Part shown: in pieces, positions 23,321 through 35,000 of the stretch
Numbering within the stretch: position 1 is the stretch's first letter
Layout: every line of letters begins with the position of its first letter
Source: Lophius americanus
Taxonomy: Eukaryota > Chordata > Actinopteri > Lophiiformes > Lophiidae
DNA length: 64,000 nucleotides
Reading direction: 5' to 3'
Assembly (NCBI GenBank): GCA_037951165.1
Contig: JBBDHG010000003.1
Span: forward strand, 10,440,501-10,504,500
Program-made: the position numbers and the translations under genes
Notes under the pieces: model-generated
What the model was told of the DNA's origin: nothing
What the model saw: the letters and a program-made list of their open reading frames with translations, nothing else
The model's database searches: none

Positions 23321-25250
23321 CTGTCACGACAACAAGCACACTAGACCATCCATGGCAAACTATGTCCGAGCAAAATAGTAATATAGTAGTAATTATAACA
23401 GGGTACTTTTATGGTTGTCATTCCATAAAAAGAAAAAGCTGGCCTCTACAGTAATGGAGAAAGAGACAATGGTGTACACATGGGTGTATGACTTGAGATG
23501 CGGGTCTGTTTCGTGTGCGTGGTTGGGGTACTAGCTTCCTGATAGAGATTTTACCTTTGTTCCTGCTCGAAGGCTTTTCATTAATGGCTATTTTCCCAGC
23601 TGGAGAAACAATTGAGCCAAACACTACCTTCATAGATGGAAATTTGCCTGGGAAAATTATCAAACTGGGTCAAAGTCACAATCCAAAGAATTATGACTAT
23701 ATGGGTGGATGAAATTAAGGTTCTAAATCTTCTGACTGAAATTAACTGCTCCTAAATCATAAAACCATGCATCGGGTGAATTTCATTAAGACTCAGAAAT
23801 ATTTTCCAATTCTTTGGAAAAGCTTTTATTTGTTTGCTCAACAATTTCATGAAAAAAATAGATCAGGAGGACTGAAGGATTGACTACTTGAAGCGGTTTT
23901 CCTTTAGTCTCTAATGTAAGCCTTACAAATGACCTGATATGTCTGCCTACATTAATAAATACAATAGTTTTAACAAAATCACAGGAATGGCAATTCAAAA
24001 ACTTGTGTCAGTGTTAAGATTGTTTTTCCGAAAGAAAGGAAGGGGTAAGGATTGGGTCTATTTCCTAAATTTTCAGTGGTAGTTTCTCTTCATCGTGATT
24101 GTAATTGCTGTTTGACTAGAAGACTAATTAATACCAAAGTATACTTTAACTTTCCATTAGTCAAATTTCCATAATTAATTGTTTACTGATTATTTTAAAA
24201 GCCTCACGTTACCAAAATTGAGTTATTGCACATTAATGTGTAGTGTCAAGTTTTCCCTTAAGAATAACCTCTGCAAAGGGTTTTTAAAGACATGAGAAAA
24301 ACTAGAGCAGGTGATACAGATAGCATCTCTACAAGAACATCTAAAAAGTGTATAAAAGTGTGTGTTTGTGTGTATGCATGCAAAGTAAATGAACAAATTT
24401 TACCTGAATCGTTGAGCTTATTTGTACCCTATTCAATAAAAGTTTAAAAATAGCCGTTAAGTACTCTTATACTCGATCGGCTAGGATATTCATCCTAAGC
24501 AAAAAAGCATGAATATATTCAGGGCTTAAGCATGATCAGGCACCACTGACATTCACTCAAGTCAGTGGAGCGTAAAAGAAGCCCTAACCTCCAATGACCT
24601 GAGTGTTGAGAGACCTAAACAGTGTCTTTGGCTTAAAACCCATCAGTCACTTCGTAGAATACGGAGCATGTGGTCCAGAAAAGATTTGGGGTATCTTGTC
24701 ATGATCACAATTGCCGTTAGGATTTGTGCTATTTGCTTACCGTTCTGCACTCACTCACTCTCTGGAGGGGAAGATCTGTTGATGCAAACAAGTCCAACAG
24801 CTCTTTTATGTCTCTCAGCAGCACCTCAGCTATTGCCAACACTGCCAGGACATTGACAAATAAACCCTTCATTAGCAGTCATCTCATTCATCTGTATTTT
24901 TCAAATCATACCTCCTAAGAGTAGCAGCAATGGTACTTACTAGAGCCTTTTATATAAGAAGTGTTAAATATGAAAAGATAGGAATATTTGAAATGATGGT
25001 ATGAAATTAACTTCATGTCATTAACTCTGACCAAACCTGATGTCAAGACTGACGTTACAGCTGTCAAAAAGAAAATGCATATTTGCCATGGACATAGAGA
25101 TAACCTATTTACCTAAAGCTATTGCCACAGTCACAGAGAAGTAAATGAAAATGCAGCCAAATTTATTGATGTTGAGCGTGTTAGGCGCTTACTCTCACGA
25201 GTCTTTAGCAAGCAGATCTCTGGTTCCTCTTCACATGTCATGTCGCTCAT
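23177..25250 (-). CDS. Small three-exon gene, 98-aa acidic protein of unknown function
   Basis: Coding exons in order: 25250-25199 (52 nt), 24841-24741 (101 nt), 23320-23177 (144 nt with TGA). The total is 297 nt, or 98 codons plus stop. Donors are GTGAGA and GTAAGC; acceptors are TGGCAG and TGACAG. Phases (1, then 0) agree and every junction is in frame. The N-terminus is MSDMTCEEEPEICLLKT, strongly acidic. Residues about 13-38 (KTLLAIAEVLLRDIKELLDL) should form a leucine-rich amphipathic helix. The C-terminal half contains QQECYASIEEDGETLVIEGF and SREDLKRI. There is no signal peptide, no clear membrane span and no zinc-finger spacing. I do not recognise the family and give no function. By position and strand it sits where human ZCWPW2 lies beside AZI2, but it does not resemble a CW or PWWP domain. 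The exon chain is seen; that it is an expressed gene is inference. Confidence 0.72.
23430..24620. other. Intron 2 of the 98-aa gene, no further exon seen
   Basis: The 1420-bp intron (23321-24740) has no recognised transposon. The stretch at 23515-23690 has balanced composition and could be conserved non-coding DNA; conservation was not tested. Confidence 0.3.
24741..24841 (-). CDS. 98-aa gene, coding exon 2
   Basis: Acceptor CCTGGCAG, donor ACG|GTAAGC. It completes Leu18 and encodes residues to Thr51, including AEVLLRDIKELLDLFASTD, a predicted amphipathic helix. This frame is fully open and joins both neighbouring exons in phase. Confidence 0.75.
25199..25250 (-). CDS. 98-aa gene, coding exon 1
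   Basis: ATG at 25250-25248; the exon ends ACT C then GTGAGA (phase 1). AG directly precedes the ATG (CTAAAG), so this may be the start of an exon spliced to a 5' UTR exon further up. ATTGG, an inverted CCAAT box, lies about 10 bases upstream, so a promoter here is also possible. Met4 is an alternative start. Confidence 0.7.
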
Positions 25251-25574
25251 CTTTAGCCAATAGCTTCTTCAATAGTGAAAGCACACGGTTCCACCCCTAT
25301 AACCTAACATGTGACTGAAATAGCACATTTAGAAAATATTTGGCACAACAGTAAGTACAGTAAAACATGTAAGAGTCAGGGGCTTCTTTTGGGGAAAATT
25401 GGATATAACATTACATGTAAATATTTGTATTAGTGCCCTGTGACTTAAAAATAAAAATATTTCTCACAGCCATGTTTCTACAGCAGCCCACATTTAACAC
25501 TAGCTCAGACTTGCAGTGTCTCATATACTAAACAACAACCTTGTAACTGACTAAATGTTTTATACAATCCAGCA

Positions 25575-25905
25575 ATAAAAGTGTTTCCCATACACTTGGG
25601 CAACCCGCCGAGAGTAAATTGAAACCCGCCGAGGTAGATGCACGCAGACCTGCGGACCAATGGGCACAGCCAGCGGCTGCAGTTTAATATTGTCATTTTA
25701 TTCTGCTCTCCCTGAACGTTAGTGTTCACTTTGGAAGATAAATAGTTCTTCAAATAACAGACAAAGCCTTACAAGTGCAGTCTAAATGTATTATTGCCTC
25801 AAAACAGTCTGGAATATAATTAGCGCTTGACGTCTGTTTGCTTAATGCTAACATCTAATGGGAATTGCTATGAGCATGCTAACGGAATAAGCATTGTCGG
25901 CGCGA
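25575..25905. repeat. hAT-like fragment (GTGTTTCCCATA motif)
   Basis: AAAAGTGTTTCCCATACACT, then repeated AACCCGCCGAG words, resembles the terminal region of a common fish hAT-type element. No transposase frame is present. The right boundary is uncertain. Confidence 0.4.
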
Positions 25906-25929
25906 CCCTAATCAAAAAACAAGTATGAG

Positions 25930-27459
25930 TATACTCAAAAAATAAAGGGAACACTTAATCACACATCCCAGATCTTGATGAATGAAGTATCCCAGTTGAA
26001 AATCTTTATTGATTACAAAGTGTAATTTGTTGAGAACAAAATAACGCAAGAACAATGAATGGAAACCAAAATCATTAACCCGATGAGGACCGGATTCAGA
26101 CTGACACTCAAAATCCAAGTGGAAAAATTACATCCCAAGCTGATCCAACTTTTGTGAATTTCCTCAAGACGACTCATAATGTGGCTCAGTAGTGACTATG
26201 GCATCCACATTCCTGTATGCACTCCCTACAACATCAGGGCATGCTCCTGATGATACGACGGATGGTCTCCTGGGGGATCTCCCCCCAGACCTGGATCAAG
26301 GAGTCAATAAGCTCCTGGACAGTCTGTGATGCGACGTGGCAGTGGTGGATGCAACGATACATGATTTCCCAGAAGTGCTCGATAGAATTCAGGTCTGGGG
26401 AACGGGCGAGCCAGTCAATAGCATCAATACCTTCGACATCCAGGAACCGCTGACACACTCCAGCCACATTAGGCCGGGCATTGTCATGCACCAGAAGGAA
26501 CCCAGGGCCCACTGCATCAGCATACGGTCTGATAATGGGTATGAGGAGCTTATCCCGATTCCTAAAAGCAGTCCTGGCTAGCACATGGAGGTCTGTGCAG
26601 ACATCCAAGGATATGCCTCCCTAGATCAACAATGACCCACCGCCAAACCGGTCATGATGGAGGCAGCAGAACATTCTCCACAGCATCTCCAGACTCTGTC
26701 ATGTCGGTCACACATGTGCTCAGTGTGAACCTGCTCTCATCTGTGAAGAGAACACGACACCAATGGCGAATCTGCCAATTCTGGTGCTGTCTGGCAAATG
26801 CCAATCGGGCTGCATGGTGCCGGACTGTGAGCACAGGCCCCAAGTGTGGACGTTATGTCCTCATGCTACTCTCATGGAGTCCGTTTCTGATCGTTTGGGC
26901 AGAAATATGCACATGAGTGGCCGGTTGGAGGTTGTGGCAGTGCTCCTCCTGTTTCTTCTTGCACAAAGGAGCAGATAGCAGTCCTACTGCTGGGTTGTTT
27001 CCCCCCTACAGCCCCCTCCACTTTTCATGAAGTACTGGCCTTTCTCCTGGTATCTCCTCCACACTCTTGACACTGATTTGGGAGAAAGCAAATCTTCTGG
27101 CCACGGCGCATATGGATGTGCCATCCTGGAGGAGCTGCACTCCCTGAGCAACTTCTGTGGGCTGCAGATACTGCCTCATAATACCGCTAGTGGCAAGGCC
27201 TCTGGAAAAATGCAGAACAAGCCCGAAAGGATGAGGAGAGGGAAATGGTCTTTTGCCACCACCTGCAAAACCATTCCTTAATAGGGGTTGAATCACTAAT
27301 TGCCTCTCCTATCCACCTGTTGTCCCATTAGCAAAACAGCAGTTGAAATTGATTCACAATCATTATTGCTTCCTGACATAACAGGTTGATATCCAGGGGA
27401 TCTGATTGACTTGGAGTTACACTGATGATTGTGTGTTCCCTTTATTTTTTTGAATAGTG
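25930..27459 (-). mobile_element. Tc1/mariner element with terminal inverted repeats, inactive
   Basis: The left end has ACTCAAAAAATAAAGGGAAC followed by ACTTAATCACAC. The reverse complement of the right end has TTCAAAAAAATAAAGGGAAC followed by ACACAATCATCAG. These are matching terminal inverted repeats about 1.5 kb apart, the usual length of a Tc1-type element. The transposase lies between them on the minus strand and is broken. The element sits between the 98-aa gene and azi2. Confidence 0.88.
26216..27179 (-). pseudogene. Tc1-like transposase pseudogene
   Basis: Reading down from 27179: MRQYLQPTEVAQGVQLLQDG and SICAVARRFAFS, the N-terminal helix-turn-helix of this family. After frame breaks come GPVLTVRHHAARLAFARQHQ and RHWCRVLFTDESRFTLS, which holds the first catalytic Asp. 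After another break come FLLVHDNARPNVAGVCQRFL, with the second Asp, and DWLARSPDLNSIEHFWEIMY, with the third acidic position. The frame is lost again near the C-terminus. Frames are disrupted at least three times, so no active enzyme is made. Confidence 0.9.
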
Positions 27460-27956
27460 TTTTCATTCATGTTGAAATAAGATATTTAATGTTATCATTG
27501 GTTTGTATATTGTAATTTACTTGTATTTGTTCATAGTTATTTATGTTGAGCTAAGATACAAAATGGTAACAAATTTGCAATAAATGGAGGTAGTGATAAA
27601 CTTTTGTTTGACTTGTTTATTAGTGAACTCAATCACCACAGCAAAGAAAATTGCCAACCTTTTGGAATCACTGAATCATTTCATCATAAACCAATTTCTT
27701 ATCATCATACATAAGAACTTATAAGGACTGTGCAGTTGCAGCTGAAATGTGTAATTAACAGGGGTTTTGGAGAGTTCTGTTCTCTTATTCTGCTCTCTCT
27801 TTCTACTCTCTGTGTAACCTTCTGTTTCTGTTGTTTCAACAACAATTCTTTAATGACTTTTATCGGTCATTCAATATCCAAGCTTTGACTTAACTGAAAA
27901 CAACTCACTGGATTTGAAACCAACCAAGTAAACAGACATCCATATCTAAAAAATGA

Positions 27957-28012
27957 GTTGGTATTAGATATATGGATAGATAGACAGATAGATGATATAT
28001 AGATAGATAGAC
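27957..28012. repeat. (GATA)n-rich microsatellite, interrupted
   Basis: GATA units mixed with GACA and ATAT words. Confidence 0.8.
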
Positions 28013-28699
28013 AATTGATGTTAAGTTTTTTTCCTATTGAACAGCTGAAATTGAATGTAGTATTAAGACCATCAAGAGCTTACGACCATTAACTAGGTTA
28101 GCTACCTAGCTCGCTAAACTTGTTAATTCATATCCAATCTCAATAAGTTCAACATAAAATGGACAAAACCTGTGCTTTGTCCATTTAAACATAACTATTT
28201 TCACTTTTCTTTTTACAATGTGAAACAAATTAACAGGTATGAACTGCTAAATCTGATCAGAGGTTGCGAGAATAATCTTAATTAGGGTTAGCAAATGAGC
28301 AAACACTAGCGAAATGCTAACTTGCTATGACATGGCAGTTTTCCAAAAACAAACTTAGTTGTTAGTGAATTATGTAGAACTTTTTTCTACGTAAATCCGT
28401 ACTTACCTACTGATTGGCCATTGTTACTTATGCTCCACCAGCTTTGTAATTAAAGTGTAACTTAATGCTAAAAAGCATATTGTTGATGGATGCTTCACCA
28501 GCTGAAATGTTAAATGTTACAAACTAACTTCAAAGGTATTGAAACCATTTTGAGCAGGCTCAAGAGCTCCAGTGAAATCTGATCACTACTTGGAACAGTC
28601 TTTTCTTCCAAGTTTTGAACAAAATCGTAAAATTGGTTTTGAATTATTTAAATAGAGAAATATATTCGGCTACAACGGCCATGGACTGAAATTGATATT

Positions 28700-28892
28700 C
28701 TCTGCTTTTATTTTGAAAGGACTCGGAGGCTGAAGAGTCTCCCGGAAGTTTTTGTTTCCTCACCTGTCAGCGAGTGCGAGTGTCCATCTTCGTCTCTTTG
28801 TTTTTCTTCGAGACACAGGTCTTCCTTTCAGAAGAATTCATGGTAATCCGGTCTGGCCCATTGACTGCTAATTGAGGACAATATCTGACACG
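28700..28892 (+). promoter_or_regulatory. azi2: azi2 promoter region and 5' non-coding exon
   Basis: CCCGGAAGT at 28741-28749 contains the ETS-family core CGGAAGT, often found at start sites of TATA-less housekeeping promoters. A GC-richer stretch follows and ends with CTGACACG|GTAAGTGG, a near-ideal donor at 28893. No conserved coding frame lies here, so it is taken as a non-coding first exon of azi2, spliced to the acceptor at 30972. The exact start is unknown. Confidence 0.6.
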
Positions 28893-29865
28893 GTAAGTGG
28901 GTATCAAGACTGAAAAATAGCCGATTGCTTTTGATCTACTTAGTCTCAAATAGCCTGAAAACGTTAGCTATCGCTAGCTTACTGTAAAAGAATAGCCAGC
29001 TCATTATAATCACCTTTTTCATTTCCAGACATTCTGCGATTCTCCAAGCCACGGTCTAGTAATTATGTTATTCATCCTGTCACCTATTTTAGAGCTATCT
29101 GTCAGTGTTTTGTTGGTTGTCAACAGAGATCACGGAAGCTAACCGAACCATACCGTTAGCATCCTATACAAAACAGTCATTGATTGTTTACATTCTGATA
29201 GTGGCTGTTTCTCAGTATATCTCTGAACGAAGTAAGATAAAGCCGTCACTGTCACTACCCTTTAAGTTTAAATCGAGAATAATCTTACGAAATGAGGTGC
29301 CCTTCGCGTCTTGTTTTGCATTCATGTTGACTTCCGTTTTCCGTGACAGTTCTTTGCTGGACTGATTTTCTGTTTTAAACAATTTTCTTAAAAGTACTAG
29401 GCTCTATGTTCATGTTTTATTTGGTGTCTAGCCATGACACCGATCCAAGAACCTGTACAGTCACTGTCCCGAAACTTACTTTGGGAAAAATTCGGCCTGT
29501 GCTGTTAAACACTTGGCTCTTTGGTGTTTGCTGCATCATTGCATGCTGACATCATCATCTAGCGTTGGCCGCATCGTTTCTGCTGTTGCTGAGCCAAAGG
29601 ATCGAGCAGGGTGTGTGTTTTGGGTCAATTTAAGGCTGTGTGTGTGGCGGATTATTGGGCTGGACTGCATACATTTTCCCTGAGAGTCAAGGAGACTGGA
29701 TCAGAATCCATGAGAGTCAGGGGTGTCCTTTTGTCTTCACCTGATCACATTCAAAGTTAGCATTTCTGTTGATATTATATTTGTTCTATATATTTGTCCA
29801 TGTATGTAATGCATTTTATCTGTATTAGTAGTATAGGAAAAGCAGTCACATCTATGTAGATACAC

Positions 29866-29915
29866 TGACGGTCATAACATTACGGTCATAACATTACAAA
29901 CACTGACAAGTGAAA
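29866..29915 (+). repeat. Tc1-like terminal fragment with 15-bp local duplication
   Basis: GGTCATAACATTAC occurs twice in direct succession (about 29869-29897), followed by ACACTGACAAGTGAAATCAG. It resembles the terminus fragment at 7575 and lies in azi2 intron 1. Confidence 0.5.
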
Positions 29916-30044
29916 TCAGAATATCAGAGATTATCTCTGGGCAAACTAGGCAGGAAAATGGGCAAGTGTATTGTCTTGCTTTTAATGTGGAACAAATCTA
30001 GTTGGATTTGCCTTTTGAGCTGCTTATAATTCTGTTTTTATAAT

Positions 30045-30137
30045 ATGATATTGTATTGTTTTTCCTTTAAGTGTCGCTGAGTACTTTGAAAGGCGCTCTA
30101 TAAGTAGAATGTATTATTATAATAATAATAATACATT
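30045..30137 (+). repeat. Dispersed 3' tail repeat ending (ATT)n
   Basis: AGTACTTTGAAAGGCGCTCTATAAG then ATGTATTATTATAATAATAA. Related tails are at 50150-50222 (same strand), and at 34715-34800 and 51577-51655 (opposite strand). The tail form suggests a short retroposon family. Confidence 0.6.
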
Positions 30138-30267
30138 TCATTTATTAATACTATTGTCATTTCTGCACAACTTAAACAGGGAGTAATGAAATGTACACTT
30201 CCCGCAGCCTTTTTATGGATGCAATAAAAGACCGTCAAATAATAAGTGATATTATAGAAATTTAACA

Positions 30268-30580
30268 AACAACCCCAATTCCAAAAAGTAGGACTGCTGT
30301 CATTTGTGAACAAACTGGATTTACTGCAAAAGGTTTATGAGGATTTCCAGGCCCATGTTCGTAAACTGGTGAACTTTGTCCCATCTGACCTGTGAGTGAT
30401 TGAGCCTTTGCAGATTGCCCTTCTTTGCCAGATAAGATACCACCTGTTGCCAATTAACCCGTTAAACCTGTGGAATTTCCCATTGAGGTGGTTGCTGAGC
30501 ATTCAGGTGATTGCTGAGCATTCAGCAACTTTCTTCTTGCTCCTGACCCAAAGTGTTTGCAATATGTTGGTAAAATAAAT
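30268..30580 (+). repeat. Dispersed DNA-repeat fragment (CCCCAATTCCAAAAAGT end)
   Basis: It starts CAACCCCAATTCCAAAAAGT and contains CCAATTAACCCGTTAAACCT and GTGGAATTTCCCATTGAGG, words I recall from an abundant fish non-autonomous repeat. The word TTGCTGAGCATTCAG is duplicated at about 30490-30525. It lies in azi2 intron 1. Confidence 0.5.
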
Positions 30581-30972
30581 ATTAGTAGGGTCGGTAAAAG
30601 ATTGTAGTTGAAGTAAAATGTTAATTATACTGTCCTTGTGGTGTTTTCAATTGAGTGTATATCAAGGATTTACTAACACAATGTATAAAGATTCTGACGG
30701 TTTGATCCTCATCTAACAATGTTGCTGCACTTTGCAAAATTATTTGTGGGATATGAAGAAGGAGCACAGTTATTGTGTTACAGTTACGGAAAAGCACAGA
30801 ATAATGCAAAATAAAAACATTTGCCCACTTAAACGCAAAGTCTAAAACAGCACAGTTAAAAAGTACACGCACATAATTTCTTCCCACCTCTGGGGATATT
30901 TAGTAGGTTATGAGGGGCTAATTTTGATGTAATCCCCAGGTAACTGACCTGCTACCGAATAGGTCTGTGCAG

Positions 30973-31193
30973 GCATGGAGCCATTGGCAGTGGATGATGA
31001 CATTTGCATCCTTAAACATGAGACGGCCGACAATACTACTGGCGAGAGTCCTGTATCCGTGTGCGCTGGAGACGAATCTGTTGCCTCCCACTTTGCCCTG
31101 GTAACTGCCTACGAAGACATCAAGAAGAGACTGAGAGACACGGAGCGAGAGAACACCTTACTGAGGAAGAGGGTCAAGCAGCTGGAGGATAAG
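30973..31193 (+). CDS. azi2: azi2 coding exon 1 (start codon exon)
   Basis: Acceptor CTGTGCAG, then GC and ATGG, a good start context. It encodes residues 1-73. The segment from DESVASHF onward corresponds to the part of human NAP1 that begins the coiled coil and contacts NDP52. Donor AAG|GTATGG, phase 0. Confidence 0.95.
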
Positions 31194-31999
31194 GTATGGA
31201 TGTAAACGATAGGGTGATTGTGGGATAAGAAGCAGTGAGAAAACAGAAAAGATAACATGAGGAGAATGAAGTAAAATGATATGTTTATCCAGATGGGTAA
31301 ACAGCCAGAGGGCGAGGTTTAAGGTGTTCTATAAACAGAGAAAACATTTTTTTTTTACATTTTATGGATATCAGAATTATAGACATGAACAAAAAGTCAG
31401 AATATTCAACAGCACATGATTAGCATTATTAGCGCAGCATTATGATTAGTTTACACTGCAAACTAATCATAATGATGCTTGCCAGCATTATTAATATCAC
31501 TGGTCTATGGTCAAAGCTATGAAACTATGACGGGGTTGGGGTAAGTATGGTATTTACAAACAAAATGTTGTAGCTCTACAGTTGAGGGAAGGGCTCCTGA
31601 AATTGGATTTCAGTTTCAAAGGCTGCTGTACAATACAGAGAGAGCTATTTAAAGTGGAAAGGTCTTAATATAGACTTAGGCTAAGCAGAAAAAAGGAGCA
31701 CAGTGAGCGAGGTTCCTTCTAGCCTTGGGCAAAACACTAAAGATTTTCATCGAGGCAACGTCAACTTATTTTTAGTCAAATAAATGGCAAAAAAAACTAC
31801 GTGGTTAGATCGCTGAACAAAAGTTTGTCAAATTTCCTTCAAAGACGGATCAATAAATTGCCAAAATAAGATGATAAACATTGCCCAAATATATATCCAA
31901 ACTAGGTCAAAAACAAAATACTAAATAAGTAAGGTTATATCTCTTACGATTTTATCTGCTGCATCATTTTGCTGACACTATATATATATATATATCCTG

Positions 32000-32047
<48 letters not shown>

Positions 32048-35000
32048 GCATATGGGAGGAGAGCAGCCTGCCATGGATGCTTAGATGAAATGAAACAGAT
32101 ATCTCCTCTTCTCTCTTTGCTCTGCATCGTATTGATCGCTGCTGTAGCTCTTTAGGCCAGAGGCCCCTGCATCGGAGGGTCCTCAGTATGTCAACAAGGC
32201 CTTCAGTGCTTACCGAGGGATCTATATAGAAAAGGAGGACTTGCAGATGGAGCTGAACAAACTGGTAAGTTAACCTCCTTGGAATGTGACAAACACTCTG
32301 TACTTGCCATGTAAAGAATGTCTTTCATGTGACTATTCTTGATAGTATTGTTTTTTTTGCATATTCAATATCTAAGCATAAACAACAGGATTACTATATC
32401 AATACACAAGTAGAGTGTATGTGTTTGTGTATGCATAGTCACTATATCTGCATCTCTACCCCAAGCCCACCGTTTCACGCTTTCTCCGTCAGAAAAAAGA
32501 AAAGAGTGAGAGTGAGAGATTGCTGACGGAGCAGCTTCAGGCCAAAGAGATGGAGCTGCTTCAGTTGAGGACCGAGATGGACACCAGCCAAGGTACAGGT
32601 AGAGAACACAGGAATGCCTCCTACTCTCTGTGGCAGTAGTATATAAAACACTGTTTCAACGACTGAAAATGTCTGCTTCACCTGTTTGTGTATTTTTGTT
32701 TACGATGTTTGGATTTGACTAATTTACCGCAAAAGCTAAATCAACATTAACATCAACATGTGAATTGTTGACATGTCGTATTAATATTGTTTCCAATATG
32801 TAATATGATTTAATTTTGTATATTTAGCCACCCCAAAGTACAGAAATTATGTTTTTTAGACAAAGAAAAAAATTAGTTGAATGAATTACAACAAATCTAT
32901 TGCATATGTCAATATTTTCCGTGAAAAGTATTTAAAAATGTTTAAACTCATATGGCAATCATATGGTATATGAGTAAATCAACAAATAGATAAACATTAT
33001 AAACCTTAAGGTTCAATATAGGTTTTTTGGTCATTAAGAACATTTATTTGACTGTTTATTATGGTCATAAAATTAGCAAAAAACACTCAGTAAAGAGTAA
33101 TTTAATCTGAGCAAACAGAAATCTATCAATTAATATATTTCCCTATTTGCTAGTATAACTATCTATGTAGAATTTCAAAGTATCTCATTCAGTTTAAATC
33201 ATTTGTTCTCTCATGGATGGGAGTGCTCTGACATTTATATGACAGTCGATGCAACTCTGCCTGTACGCTCACTCATCTCAGCATGTCGTTACAATGCACA
33301 GGTGTGTTCCAGCCACATAAGAGAACAAATGACCCGCCTCCAAATGAATGCGTTATTTTGGCAAACCATATATAAATTGATTAAAATTATCTGTAACCCG
33401 GACAGGTTATTTGTTCTCTCATAAGAAAACAAATGACCCGCCTTCAAATGAATGCGATATTTTTCGACAAACCTTACATAAATTGTTTGAAAGTATCTCT
33501 AGCCCGCCCGGCAAAAATAGTGTCTACACATCAGTCCGTCAGTAAAAAATAACCCAGTAATGTAATGTTGACAGTAATGCTCTGAAGAGAAGTGTTTAAT
33601 TCTTATTTTAAATCATATGGAGGGTCTGAACATTTTATTCACCACTGTAAAAAATATATACCGTGGTAACTTTTTTAAATAAAATTGTCTTTGATCTATT
33701 TATCTATGTATCCATATCTTCCCAAACGATGTAAGCTTTACAATTACAATGAACTCCTTCATTCATTCATTCATTGAAATGGTGATCATGATGATTTGCC
33801 TCAGAATCAGGATGTAAAATATCTACAACTAACATTTTCAGATTCAGTAATTCCACGGAAAGTGTTTAACTATAACATTTTCCACTCGCCAACAGTGACT
33901 GTTGTTTTTTTTTGTAATTGTGTGCTTCAGTGATGAAGAGCCTCAACAGTCCTCAGGACTACTGGCAGGTGGACAGTGTCAGCACGGAGCAAAAGATCCA
34001 CAAACTGCAGGAGGAGCTGGAGAGGGTGACACTGGAGAACAGTCGACTTTTAGAGAGGAGCGGGGTATGTCGCCACAGGGGGAAAAAGGACGAGTTTAAA
34101 AGTGAAGTAGATGGAATGAAAAGAGAAGATAAGGAAAAAGGAGTGCACAGCGACAAAGCAGTAAGATAAGATGTACTGGAGAAATTGAAATTGTGACACT
34201 GGGAAACAGAAGTGAAACTGAGAGAAGGGCTGGAGTTGGATTTGTTCAGTCATAAATAGAAGTGAAAGGGATTTCCAAACAGAGCAAAAAAAATAGGAAA
34301 GAGAAAGGGAGTTTGGTGTGACGGGGAGTCTGGGGGTCTTGCATTATATATATAATATATGAAGAGACCAAAGTCACATTAAAGCAAAATCCCCTGTTTT
34401 TATTGTGCATATACTAACTCTGTTTTAGGAGGATCCCTGTGGCCTAAACGGACCGGACTTGGACCAGACCTGTGATGCAGAGTACAACCCAAGGTATAAT
34501 CTTTCATGAGTAACACTGAAGAGCATTTCCCCATTCAGAGATCACTGGCTACTCACAAAGCTTTTTATAGAATAGCAGAATATCTTATGAGTTGTCTATT
34601 ATTTTTAAATTGTTTTGTTTTCTTTGTTGTTTTTTACAAAGCCGCTTTTGATTGTTGCAATTTGTGAGAGTTCCGAAATGCCACAACTCAAGTGCAACAA
34701 ATTTAAATAATATATGTTTATAATAATAACTTTATTTGTCGGTCCAAAGTTACAAAGTGCTTCAGGAAATACATGAAAATAAAACAATCTAAATATGAAC
34801 ATAAAGTAACAGTTTAAAACAAATGGCAATAAAGCAACCCAGACAATTCAAAATCAAATCATGCAGCAAAAAAGATTTTCCTGTAGAAGTATGTTTTGAT
34901 CATTGTTTTAAAAACATGAGATGTTTTAACAAGCCTAATCTGATTGGGCAGGGCATCCCATAGCCTCGAGATCCTGATGGTTGATTTGGGACGTTTGAGA

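Noticed and set aside
33316..33513. CRISPR-like repeat-spacer layout
   Set aside because: Only two long diverged units in a vertebrate intron; it is a plain tandem duplication.
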